A stretch of DNA of 64,000 bases. It comes from Prado023 sp963798745 (GTDB taxonomy: Bacteria; Actinomycetota; Actinomycetes; S36-B12; CAIYMF01). Shown here piece after piece: positions 8,583-16,432 of this stretch. A program made the translations under genes and the position numbers. Location of the stretch: assembly GCA_963798745.1 (NCBI GenBank), contig CAWCUF010000003.1, forward strand, positions 744,001-808,000, in the 5' to 3' direction. Numbering within the stretch: position 1 is the stretch's first letter; every line of letters begins with the position of its first letter. The notes beneath the pieces are model-generated. The model had not been told where the DNA came from. It did no database searches and worked only from the letters and a program-made list of their open reading frames with translations.

Positions 8583-10111
8583 TGGCCGGCGGGCGGATGC
8601 GTCGCTGGGTCGCGGGTTGGCCGCTGCGGACCCAGATCGTGGCCATGCTGATGGGACTGGTCGCCGTGGGGCTGCTGGTCGCCGGGCTGGTCGCCGCCAC
8701 GGCGCTGCGCGGCTATCTCTACACCCAGGTGGACGCGTCCCTGACCCGGATCGCCACCGAGATGACCGACCCGAACCGGCCGGACCGCCAGCTGCCCGCC
8801 GGCCCGGCCCCGTCGGGTCCCGGGCCCGTCGGCCAGGAGTCCAACTACATCGCCTACCTGGCCTCCAGCGGGGCCACGATCGACGCCCTGACCGGTACCG
8901 ACACCGACCCGCCTGTGCTTCCCACGCTCACGACCACCGAGGTGGCCGTCCGCGCGGGTGAGCCCTTCGTGGTGGACTCCGAATCGGGATCCACGAGGTG
9001 GCGGGTCCTGGCCGTGGCGCAACCCGACGGCTCCGGCTCGATCGCCGTCGCCCAGGACATCGGCGGGATCGACGCGACCGTGTCGCGCCTGATCCTCATC
9101 GAGGTGGCCATCGGCGTGGCCGTGCTGGTGCTGCTCGCCCTGGCCGGTCGGCTGCTGATCCGGCGCAGCCTGCGACCGCTGCTCGGCGTGGAGCGCGCCG
9201 CGGCCGCGATCGCCGCCGGTGACCTGACGACCAGGGCACCCGGCGCCGACCCGCGCACCGAGGTCGGTAGCCTGGCCGCCTCGTTCAACACGATGGCCGA
9301 CAACGTGGAGATCGCCTTCGCCGCGCAGCGAGCCTCGGAGTCCACCGCCCAGAGCGCCGCGGCTGCCGCCCGTGCCTCGGAGGTCCGGATGCGCCAGTTC
9401 GTGGCCGACGCCAGTCACGAGCTGCGCACCCCACTGACCTCGGTGCGCGGCTTCGCCGAGCTCTACCGGATCGGTGCCGTAGCCCCCGGGCCGCCGCTCG
9501 ACGATGCGATGGGTCGCATCGAGGCCGAGGCCGCCCGCATGGGCCTGCTGGTCGACGACCTACTCCTGCTCGCCCGCCTGGACCAGCAGCGGCCCCTGGA
9601 ACGCTCCACGGTCGACCTGGTGGCCGTGGTGACGGACGCTGTCGTCGCGGCCCGGGCCGCGACCGGGACGCGCGAGGTCACACTCGTGATCGACCCGGAT
9701 TCCCAGCCTGCGGAGGTCGTCGCTGATGCCGCTCGGCTGCGCCAGGTGCTGGACAACCTGCTCTCCAACGCGCTGCGCTACTCCCCCGCCGATCAGCCGG
9801 TCACGGTCAGGCTCCGACAGGGGGATCCCGGGTGGGCCGTGGTCGAGGTCAGCGATCGCGGCGAGGGGATGCCCGCCGCCGTCGCCGGCCGCGCCTTCGA
9901 GCGGTTCTACCGCGCTGACCGGGCACGATCCCGCGAGCAGGGCGGTTCCGGGCTGGGCCTGGCCATCGTGGCCGCTATCGTCGCCGCCCACGCGGGCAGG
10001 GTGCAGCTCGACACCCGTGAGGGCCGGGGGACGACAGTGCGCGTACTGCTGCCGACGGGACGCACGCCGGAGCCCAGCGACGGGCACGGGGGCGCGCTGC
10101 GCACGGGGTGA
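8582..10111 (+). CDS. Membrane sensor histidine kinase
   Basis: A 509-residue partner of the preceding regulator. It has a first membrane helix at about residues 20-42, an extracytoplasmic sensor loop of about 130 residues, a second helix near 175-200, a HAMP linker, and a HisKA domain with the phospho-acceptor His279 in FVADASHELRTPLTSVRGF. The ATPase domain carries the N box (LDNLLSNALRY), a G1 box (VSDRGEGMP) and a G2 box (GGSGLGLAIVAAI). Start and upstream stop share one A. This is a complete kinase by length and motifs; the signal sensed is unknown. Confidence 0.93.
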   Translation: MAGGRMRRWVAGWPLRTQIVAMLMGLVAVGLLVAGLVAATALRGYLYTQVDASLTRIATEMTDPNRPDRQLPAGPAPSGPGPVGQESNYIAYLASSGATIDALTGTDTDPPVLPTLTTTEVAVRAGEPFVVDSESGSTRWRVLAVAQPDGSGSIAVAQDIGGIDATVSRLILIEVAIGVAVLVLLALAGRLLIRRSLRPLLGVERAAAAIAAGDLTTRAPGADPRTEVGSLAASFNTMADNVEIAFAAQRASESTAQSAAAAARASEVRMRQFVADASHELRTPLTSVRGFAELYRIGAVAPGPPLDDAMGRIEAEAARMGLLVDDLLLLARLDQQRPLERSTVDLVAVVTDAVVAARAATGTREVTLVIDPDSQPAEVVADAARLRQVLDNLLSNALRYSPADQPVTVRLRQGDPGWAVVEVSDRGEGMPAAVAGRAFERFYRADRARSREQGGSGLGLAIVAAIVAAHAGRVQLDTREGRGTTVRVLLPTGRTPEPSDGHGGALRTG

Positions 10112-10149
10112 ATGAGGCACCGCCAGCCCAACCAGGGGGCGAACGGGTC

Positions 10150-10590
10150 AGCGCCCCGGTTCGGCTACCCGCGCTCGTCGAGTTGGTGATCTGCACCCCA
10201 TCGAGCACGAGGGCCGCGACGTCTTCGTCTGCCGTGTCGACGACGACCTGCCCGTCGACAGCACGTAGGTACCTGCTGCGGTGATCGTGACGGTGGAGCC
10301 ATCCACCACGACGCCCTCGCCATCAGCCGATACGGTCAAGCCCTCGAGCGCGTCACGGCACCTTCCATCGTCCACTCGTCGTCGTTGACCGTCGTCGAGT
10401 TCGCGTTGGCAGCCAGCACTTCGGCCGCCACCGATCCGGTGCTGAGTCCGACAGTCGAGGCACTGCTGCTCACGCTGACGGTCTCGCTGACCGTGCTGGC
10501 GGTCTCGACGGGCGACGAGCATCCGGTGAGGACCAGCCCTCCGACGAGCACCGTACTAGCGACGGCAGGGATGAACTTCTTGGTCTTCAC
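10150..10590 (-). pseudogene. Frameshifted, truncated carbohydrate-binding-domain lipoprotein
   Basis: The first frame gives an intact lipoprotein signal (lipobox VLTGC) and a Ser/Thr-rich linker after a good AAGGAGG site. The reading then jumps frame twice: LTVSADGEGVVVDGSTVTITAAGTYVLS, and finally AALVLDGVQITNSTSAG. These blocks match the start of the intact protein at 19478 (VTITEAGTYSVSGTLSSG and VNLVLDGVDITAADVAA). The gene stops after the first beta-helix turn. It is a decayed paralogue beside the two-component system that probably controlled it. Confidence 0.75.
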
Positions 10591-10594
10591 GATC

Positions 10595-10997
10595 TACCTC
10601 CTTGGGGTGCCGGAGCATAGGCCCGCTGCGGCGGCGACGTGCCCGCTGGGAAGGCTGTTGAGCAGGTCATCGACGCCGCAGTAGGGCCGATCCAGCACGT
10701 TCTTGAGCACACTGGCCGCAACCGGGGTCACTGTTGCCACGCCGAAGGTGAAGACGGCGGCGACAGGCCGCCTTCGCAGAAGTGCGATCCCAGCCAACAA
10801 GGCCGCCGCGTCCAGCACGCTGATCGGCGCCACGAGATCGAGCACGGTCCGCGCCCAAGCTGGCTCACCCAGCGCCCTGGGCGTTGCGGCCATCAATGCG
10901 GTGTCGACCGCTTGGCACCACGGGTCGCGACAGCGGCCACGTAGATGGCCGCCATCCCCACAGCGGAAATCACAGCCACAGCAGCCGGGCGACTCAT
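10595..10997 (-). pseudogene. Broken PAP2-family phosphatase
   Basis: A start at 10997 gives one transmembrane helix (AAVAVISAVGMAAIYVAAVA). A frameshift near 10910 then moves the reading into DTALMAATPRALG, two more helices, and the PAP2 signature LDRPYCGVDDLLNSLPSGHVAAAAG. The third signature block with the catalytic His (SRxxxxxHxxxD) is absent, because the gene abuts the lipoprotein relic at about 10,595. It is both frameshifted and truncated. The intact form would have dephosphorylated lipid or isoprenoid phosphates. Confidence 0.75.
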
Positions 10998-11389
10998 GGC
11001 GCGATCGTTCGCCTGGTCCGCAGGGATCGCTCGTGATCTTACGCTCCGGGGCGCTCGGGCTGGTGACGCTGCTGGGACAGCTGCATCGTGCATGAGTCCC
11101 ATGCTCGGCTGGATGCCTGTGAATCCGCTGCGACAGCCCGTAGGGTCTCCGATGTGTTCGCAGGCCACGGCACCGGGTCAGTAGCGCGACAGCGCGAGAC
11201 TGATCCGTCGCGGCCCGCGGACTCGCCCGGTGGCGATCCTGTCGACCATCCGGGTGGTTGTCGTGGCTCAGACCGTCAGCCTCATCGCATCCTGAACCCA
11301 CGCGAAGCCCGACTCGCGGAGGATGCGGTGCTGTGGTGCACGTCCCGCACGAATCGGGCAGCGTCGAATCCAGGCGCCAGGGCGGGGTG
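10998..11389. other. Intergenic stretch, no gene recognised
   Basis: No reading frame here has a recognisable domain. The minus strand from about 11,390 to 11,270 ends with a short coding-like scrap (ESGFAWVQDAMRLTV), which may be the tail of an unidentified lost gene. The part near 11,000 is the upstream region of the broken PAP2 gene. Confidence 0.4.
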
Positions 11390-11968
11390 TCAGACGAGCG
11401 CGTCCCCAGGGATCTGCTCGGGCTTCTCGCTGGCAGCCGGGGTCTGCGGGGCGGCCACGAAGCGAGCCTCGTACCAGGTGCGGAAGATCACGGTGACGGC
11501 ACCGAACACCAGACCGACGAGCGCCGACCACATCAGGGTCTGGGTGGTCTCTGCGTACTTCTCCCACACGGTGGCCCCTTCCGCGAAGGTGCTCAGGTTC
11601 ATGAGACCGAAGAAGACACCGGCTCCGATGAACCACGAGGGCACGAAGTCGAATCCAGGAACCTTCTCGGCGCTGATGACCACGATGACGACGAGGAACA
11701 CGGCCAGGTACAGGTTCCAGCTGTTGCCCAGGCCCCAGTCCCCGAACAGGGTGCTGAGCTCGAAGATGGCCACGGAGGCGACCGCGCCCCCGAAGTAACC
11801 GGCCAGCGACTTCGCGCCCATCTTGTACGTGCCCCCGGCCAGGAAGTACATGGCCCACGCCTGGAAGGCGATCCAGGAGACGAACGCCAGGGGTGTTTCG
11901 ACGATCATCATGATCATGGCCTGCAGCGCGATGAATACAGTGATCGGGAACAGCTTCGAATAGGGCAT
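11390..11968 (-). CDS. DUF1097-family inner-membrane protein
   Basis: A 192-residue protein with five or six hydrophobic helices and a short polar C-terminal tail. The pattern (FVSWIAFQAWAMYFLAGGTYKMGAKSLAGYFGG, then GFDFVPSWFIGAGVFFG) fits the DUF1097 family, to which E. coli YcdZ belongs. It is the last gene of the DhaK-DhaL-LsrF operon, 12 bases after the thiolase. As the only membrane protein in that operon it may move the substrate, though DUF1097 has no proven transport role. An AAGGGG ribosome site lies upstream. Confidence 0.8.
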   Translation of the reverse strand: MPYSKLFPITVFIALQAMIMMIVETPLAFVSWIAFQAWAMYFLAGGTYKMGAKSLAGYFGGAVASVAIFELSTLFGDWGLGNSWNLYLAVFLVVIVVISAEKVPGFDFVPSWFIGAGVFFGLMNLSTFAEGATVWEKYAETTQTLMWSALVGLVFGAVTVIFRTWYEARFVAAPQTPAASEKPEQIPGDALV

Positions 11969-11980
11969 CTTCTTTCCCCT

Positions 11981-12889
11981 TCAGATAGTGGTTGCGGTGG
12001 TTGTGATGGCAGATCCCGATGACTGCAGGGACTCGTAGAGATCCATGGCCTGCGCGGGCTTGATGCCGTCGTGCACCACGGCGCCGATGGTCTGGATCAT
12101 GGCGGCCGGGTCATCGGCCTGGAAGACGTTTCGCCCCATGTCGACGCCTGCGGCGCCCTGGTCGATCGCCCGGTAGGCCAGCTCGAAGGCCTCCCGTTCG
12201 GGCAGCTTCTTCCCGCCGGCGATCACGATCGGCACCGGGCAGGACGCGGTGACCTTCTCGAAACCCTCGCAGTAGTAGGTCTTGACGACGGTGGCGCCGT
12301 TCTCGGCGCACATCCGCGAGGCCAGGGAGAAGTACTTCGCGTCGCGAGCCATCTCCTTGCCGACGGCAGTGACGGCCAGGATCGGGATGGAGCGCCGTTG
12401 CCCCTCGTCCACGGCCCGGTAGAGGTTGGCCACGGTGGAGGCCTCGGTGGCGGGATCGCCTGCGGTGACCATCACCGCGATGGCGCAGGCGTTGAGCCGC
12501 ACGGCGTCCTCAACATCCATGAGCGTGTTGTGGTTGAGCTCGGTCAGGATCGTCGTTCCGGCGTCGGCACGCAGGCAGATGGGCTTTGCCAGGTCGGGTG
12601 GGATCGACGAGCGGATCACCCCGCGCGTTGCCATGAGGCAGTCGGCGTACTGGGCGATGGGGACGATCCCCAGGTCGATACGTTCCAGCCCGGACGTCGG
12701 ACCCATGATGAATCCGTGGTCGAAGGCGAGCATCACTGTTCGCCCGGTGTCGGGCCGGAAGATCCGCGACAGGCGGTCCTTCATGCCCCAGTCGAGGTTC
12801 GCGCAGCCCTTGAGGTGGAACCCTGCGGTCGCAACCGGATGTTCCAGCCCGAAGTCGGCGCCGTCCCTGATGTCATCGAGGTCAGCCAT
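11981..12889 (-). CDS. LsrF-like 3-hydroxy-5-phosphonooxypentane-2,4-dione thiolase / class I aldolase
   Basis: A 302-residue (beta/alpha)8 protein of the DeoC/LsrF family. It shows RTVMLAFDHGFIMGP near the N-terminus, LRADAGTT, and ATVVKTYYCEGFEKV, whose lysine corresponds to the Schiff-base lysine of LsrF. It ends with VIAGGKKLPEREAFEL and GVDMGRNVFQ phosphate-binding loops. In the AI-2 pathway LsrF transfers an acetyl group from the phosphorylated dione to CoA; related enzymes act as fructose-bisphosphate-type aldolases. Its start overlaps the end of DhaL by eight bases. Because the kinase here is DhaKL instead of LsrK, the true substrate may be a different ketose phosphate. Confidence 0.85.
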   Translation of the reverse strand: MADLDDIRDGADFGLEHPVATAGFHLKGCANLDWGMKDRLSRIFRPDTGRTVMLAFDHGFIMGPTSGLERIDLGIVPIAQYADCLMATRGVIRSSIPPDLAKPICLRADAGTTILTELNHNTLMDVEDAVRLNACAIAVMVTAGDPATEASTVANLYRAVDEGQRRSIPILAVTAVGKEMARDAKYFSLASRMCAENGATVVKTYYCEGFEKVTASCPVPIVIAGGKKLPEREAFELAYRAIDQGAAGVDMGRNVFQADDPAAMIQTIGAVVHDGIKPAQAMDLYESLQSSGSAITTTATTI

Positions 12890-13526
12890 TGGCCTTCTCC
12901 TTCTGTGCTTGGGCGAAGCCCGCGAAGATCAGGCTGATGCTGACCGCTCCCGGGTCGAGGTGGCCGATGGAACGCTCGCCCATCGTCCGGGCGCGGCCGA
13001 ACTTGGCCGCATACTCGGTGGTCCTGCTCGCACCCTGCGCGGCGCTGGTGGCAGCGGCCGCGAAGGCCGTGGGTCCGTCACCGAACTGCCTGAGGTCGGC
13101 GGCCAGGGTCTGAGTGGCAGGGATCATGGCGTCGAGCATCGTCTTGTCGCCCTCGTGTGCCTTGCTGGTCAGCTGGAACCGGTGCAGGCCCGCCTCGAAC
13201 ATCGTGGCGGTCTGCTCTGCGGTCAGCTCGTCGGCGACGGCCTCCGAGGCCAGCCCGAGGAAGTACGAGCCGATCAGCGGACTCGTCGAGCCGCCATCGC
13301 ACATCATGACCTTCATCGCCACGGCCTTGAGCAGGTCGGCGAACGGCTCCTCCCGGTTCGCCTTCGCCGCGCCGGCGGCCGCCTTCAGGGTGCGCAGGAT
13401 GGTGACGCCGTGGTCGCCATCCCCGCAGGCGGCATCCAGCTCGGAGAGCTCCTCGTGCTTGACGTCGATGATCTGCTCCGCGCGAGCGAGCATCTCGGCG
13501 AACTGCGTCTTGGTCAGCGCAGGCAT
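12882..13526 (-). CDS. dhaL: Dihydroxyacetone kinase subunit DhaL
   Basis: A 214-residue ATP-binding subunit. The hallmark ACGDGDHGVTI gives the Asp residues that hold the Mg-nucleotide. Further family blocks are MMCDGGSTSPLIGSYFLG and GDKTMLDAMIPA, with SIGHLDPGAVSISLI at the end. With DhaK it phosphorylates dihydroxyacetone or similar ketoses, using ATP or, in PTS systems, phospho-DhaM. No DhaM is visible in this window, so the phosphate donor is uncertain. The following gene overlaps it. About 160 bases containing a hairpin separate it from DhaK. Confidence 0.93.
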   Translation of the reverse strand: MPALTKTQFAEMLARAEQIIDVKHEELSELDAACGDGDHGVTILRTLKAAAGAAKANREEPFADLLKAVAMKVMMCDGGSTSPLIGSYFLGLASEAVADELTAEQTATMFEAGLHRFQLTSKAHEGDKTMLDAMIPATQTLAADLRQFGDGPTAFAAAATSAAQGASRTTEYAAKFGRARTMGERSIGHLDPGAVSISLIFAGFAQAQKEKANG

Positions 13527-13612
13527 GTTCCCTCACCTCTCTCGGTTCGCCGCCGGCCGACAGGTGGCGTCCTGCGGGCGCGATCGACCGGAGACCTGTG
13601 GTTGTGGTGGGG

Positions 13613-13647
13613 CAGTGGGGGCGGGCTGTGCGCCAGCACCCCCACTG
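13613..13647 (-). other. Hairpin in the DhaK-DhaL intergenic region
   Basis: CAGTGGGGG at 13613-13621 pairs with CCCCCACTG at 13639-13647 around a 17-base loop, between two genes of one operon. There is no T-run on the transcribed strand. It may act as an mRNA stabiliser, a partial terminator or a processing site that sets the DhaK:DhaL ratio. Confidence 0.45.
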
Positions 13648-13686
13648 GCCCGGTGCCTGATGTAGGAGTGGACGGCTGCGCGGGGA

Positions 13687-14673
13687 TCAGCAGACGCGGA
13701 AGTATGGGGTGTCGCAGGGGGCATCCCACAGTTCCTTGAGCTCGGCATCGAGCTTGCACGCGATCAGCTGGTAGCCACCGGCCTCCTGCACTGTGAGCAG
13801 TTCGTCAGCCTCGCCACGCACCACCTTGATGCCCAGGGCGTCGAAGTACTTCGCGGCGTCGCCGAAGGCGATCAGCAGCTCCATCACGGTGGCCTTGCCC
13901 GATCCGTTCACCAGCAGCAGGATCTCGTCGCCCTCGGTGAGTCCCAACTTGTCGACGATCTTGCCGGCGAGCAGTTCCGCGGTCTCCCTGGCCGGCAGCA
14001 TCTTCATGCGAACACCGCCGCCCTCACCGTGCTGCCCGGCGCAGATCTCCATCTCGTCGGCACCCATGTCGCCGAGGTCTCCCCCGGTGGACGGGTGGCT
14101 CGCGATCTCGGACAGGACCGCGATGGTGGCCATGTTGTCCTCGGTCTTCTGGGCGATCCGGTAGACCTCGTCGAGGTCCCAGCCCAGCTCCGCGGCAGCA
14201 CCGGCCGTCTTGTAGACGATGAAGCAACCGCCCAGGCCTCGGCCCTCCTCCTCGGCAGTGGGCCGGATCTCCTCCTTGGTGATCACCTCCCTGACCAGGA
14301 TGCCCTCCTCGTCAGCGAACTGCCTGGCCATCTCCGCGCTCATCACGTCGCCGGCGTGGTTCAGGGTCACGAGCAGGATGCCCGCGTCCCGCTTCAGCAG
14401 GCGCATGGCCTCGAGGACCTTCGGGGGGCCGGGGGCCGCGAAGATGTCGCCGACCACGGAGATGTCGAGCATCCCGCGGCCGACCCAGCCCTCCAGGGCG
14501 GGCTCGTGCCCCGCGCCGCCGAGGGTGAGCAGGGCAACCTTGTCCGAGGACTTCTGGATGGTCCGGCACACCAGCTTCTCGGCCTCCAGCGTGACCTTGT
14601 CCGGGTACGCCCTGGCCAGGCCCTCCAGCAGTTCCACGGTGAGGTCGTCAGGATCGTTGATGAACTTCTTCAT
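13687..14673 (-). CDS. dhaK: Dihydroxyacetone kinase subunit DhaK
   Basis: A 328-residue substrate-binding subunit. The family blocks are clear: LTLGGAGHEPALEGWVGRGM (substrate loop), VGDIFAAPGPPKVLEAM, LNHAGDVMSAEMA, and ICAGQHGEGG, whose His matches the residue that binds dihydroxyacetone as a hemiaminal. A C-terminal domain ends at a short Cys-containing tail. Relative to E. coli DhaK, the GGSGHEP motif reads GGAGHEP and the phosphate loop differs, so a larger ketose substrate such as an erythrulose or AI-2-like compound is possible. It follows the VOC gene by 45 bases. Confidence 0.92.
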   Translation of the reverse strand: MKKFINDPDDLTVELLEGLARAYPDKVTLEAEKLVCRTIQKSSDKVALLTLGGAGHEPALEGWVGRGMLDISVVGDIFAAPGPPKVLEAMRLLKRDAGILLVTLNHAGDVMSAEMARQFADEEGILVREVITKEEIRPTAEEEGRGLGGCFIVYKTAGAAAELGWDLDEVYRIAQKTEDNMATIAVLSEIASHPSTGGDLGDMGADEMEICAGQHGEGGGVRMKMLPARETAELLAGKIVDKLGLTEGDEILLLVNGSGKATVMELLIAFGDAAKYFDALGIKVVRGEADELLTVQEAGGYQLIACKLDAELKELWDAPCDTPYFRVC

Positions 14674-14718
14674 GTTCTCACTCTCATCTCGTCGAGCGGG
14701 TCGGGGTCGCTGGTTCGC

Positions 14719-15042
14719 TCAGGCGTCGGCGATGGACAGGAACTCCACGAGCTGTCCGTCTTCGACGACGAAGCCGACGCGGGTCGTCGGGTTGGCGTCC
14801 CACGGCGCCTGCACGACCTCCTTGCCCTGCATGGCCGCCTCGACGTCGTCGACCAGGTAGGCGATGTGTGCTTCGTTCTGGATCATCGGGTTCAGTGGGC
14901 TGCCCTCCTCGAAGCGACACCACTCGATGTTGTGCTCGCTCTGCGACGGATCCGTCACGTAGAGCTTCACGTCGGCCATGTACCCCTCGTTGGGGCGCGG
15001 CACAGAGGTCGGGATGCCGATGTGGTGATACTGCCGGTCCAT
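14719..15042 (-). CDS. VOC-like (glyoxalase-fold) small protein, first gene of the Dha operon
   Basis: A 107-residue protein that starts at an ATG preceded by a perfect GGAGGAG site. It shows a single betaalphabetabetabeta pattern: YHHIGIPTS, VKLYVTD, NIEWCRFEEGS, HIAYLVDDVEAAM, RVGFVVEDGQLVEFLSI. The early His, the middle Glu and the final Glu are placed like metal ligands of vicinal-oxygen-chelate enzymes. It is half the size of a typical glyoxalase, so a dimer would be needed. In this operon it could isomerise the phosphorylated ketose, the position LsrG fills in the AI-2 pathway; that is an inference. Confidence 0.7.
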   Translation of the reverse strand: MDRQYHHIGIPTSVPRPNEGYMADVKLYVTDPSQSEHNIEWCRFEEGSPLNPMIQNEAHIAYLVDDVEAAMQGKEVVQAPWDANPTTRVGFVVEDGQLVEFLSIADA

Positions 15043-15113
15043 GTCTCCTCCTTCGCCTGCGGTCGCGGGGGAAGGAGGAGCGATCCTGCACTGACTGCCT
15101 GATCCCGGTGACC

Positions 15114-15219
15114 GGACAAATGTTCGTTCGTTAGGTGGATGCGGAGGTCGACCGCTCTCGTGGTCGCTCTCGCAGAACAAACGTATCAACGTAGAGAACA
15201 GATGTCCAGACAGTTGTTC
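15114..15219. promoter_or_regulatory. Repeated operator sites before the Dha/LsrF operon
   Basis: Three related sites lie between the regulator gene and the first structural gene: GGACAAATGTTCG at 15114-15126, GAACAGATGTCC at 15196-15207 and GACAGTTGTTC at 15209-15219. They share the imperfect palindrome GrACA-nn-TGTyC. A fourth copy lies in front of the regulator at 16246. The arrangement fits a SorC/LsrR-family repressor that binds several sites and controls both the operon and itself. Confidence 0.6.
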
Positions 15220-15246
15220 GGATGATTCGCGTCACATTGATGACGC

Positions 15247-16200
15247 TCAGCCCGGCAACGACTGGTGCAGCCGCAGCAGCTCTCGGGCTGCTGCCTCATC
15301 GGTGACCAGATGACTGACCAGACCCGTGGCCAGGCCACCCTGCAGGGCCGGGGCCTTGGCAGCGCCACCCGCGACGACCACCACTCGCCCGCTGCGACGC
15401 AGGGTCTCCACCGGGATCCGCACCGCGAAGTCGTCGGGGCTCTCGATGACCTGGCCCCGCACGTCGAAGTAGTAGGTGGCCAGGGTCCCGACGGCCCGAT
15501 GCACCTTGAGGCGGTCCCCGAAGCGGGCGGCGGTCGCGTCGTCCGGCACGGTGGGGTAGGTGCCGATCCCGAGCAGCACGGCATCGAGGTGCGCCCACAG
15601 ATCCGAGACCTGCCGGTACTCCAGCGTCCCGACGAACATGTCGTGGTCGCGCTGGGAGACGGGGAAGGCGGGTGCGTGCAGGTAGGCGGGCTCGAAGCCC
15701 CACCTGGCCGCCAGCATCCTGGTCAGCTCGTTGGTCTGGTACCACTGCATCGCGCTGGTGGCGCTTCCGATCACGGGACAGACCCGCGCGCCCTCGGCTG
15801 CGCTGTCGTCGACCGGTTCGAGGGCCTCGATCACATCCCGGACGCTCTCGCCCCAGCCGATGCCCAGGCTTCGGATCGTCGGCCTCAGCCGCTCGAGGTA
15901 CAGGGCCGCCTGCGACACCAGCATCTCCCGATTGGCGTGCTCGTCCGACGAGCTCGTCGGGACGACGAGACCCCCGGCGATCCCGAACGTGCGCATCAGC
16001 TCCCCGAGCAGGTGGTCCTCGGCGTCCATCGGCGAGCGGACCTCGATCCGCACGATTCCGTGCTGGCGCGCTTCGGCCAGCAGGCGACTCACGACCGGCC
16101 TCGAGATGCCCAGCGTCTGCGCGATCCGCGCCTGGGTGTAGTCCTGCTCGTAGTAGAGCCGCGCGATCTCCACCAGTCGCTGGTACTCGTCATTGCGCAT
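15247..16200 (-). CDS. SorC/LsrR-family sugar-binding transcriptional regulator
   Basis: A protein of about 317 residues with an N-terminal helix-turn-helix (YTQARIAQTLGISRPVVSRLL) and a C-terminal SorC sugar-phosphate-binding domain (VVPTSSSDEHANREMLVSQAA, LGIGWGESVRDVIEAL, PVIGSA, LLGIGTY, GRVVVVAGGAAKAPAL). Members such as LsrR respond to phosphorylated ketoses. I chose the ATG at 16200 because GGGGAG precedes it; the longer form would lie over an operator copy. The gene is upstream of, and on the same strand as, the operon it most likely represses. Confidence 0.9.
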   Translation of the reverse strand: MRNDEYQRLVEIARLYYEQDYTQARIAQTLGISRPVVSRLLAEARQHGIVRIEVRSPMDAEDHLLGELMRTFGIAGGLVVPTSSSDEHANREMLVSQAALYLERLRPTIRSLGIGWGESVRDVIEALEPVDDSAAEGARVCPVIGSATSAMQWYQTNELTRMLAARWGFEPAYLHAPAFPVSQRDHDMFVGTLEYRQVSDLWAHLDAVLLGIGTYPTVPDDATAARFGDRLKVHRAVGTLATYYFDVRGQVIESPDDFAVRIPVETLRRSGRVVVVAGGAAKAPALQGGLATGLVSHLVTDEAAARELLRLHQSLPG

Positions 16201-16245
16201 CTCGGACTCCCCTGCACGGATGTGCACACGTTGGAACGTCCTGCT

Positions 16246-16258
16246 GGACATTTGTTCG
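16246..16258. promoter_or_regulatory. Operator copy upstream of the SorC-family regulator
   Basis: GGACATTTGTTCG differs from the site at 15114 only in the central two bases. It lies about 45 bases before the regulator start, consistent with autoregulation. The diverging FkbM methyltransferase gene begins 175 bases away and might also be affected. Confidence 0.55.
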
Positions 16259-16432
16259 GCAGACTACCTGCTCAGCGTTGGGAACGCGCAGATCGCTGCT
16301 GCGCGCTGCCGCGCGGCCGAACCGGGACCCCGGCTCAACCCCACGAGCGAGACGCTGGGGAGGACTCGTGAATCGCCTGGACCTAGGGTTTGCCGGACTG
16401 GGATGGCCTCGGACGTCCGAACAGAGGGATTC

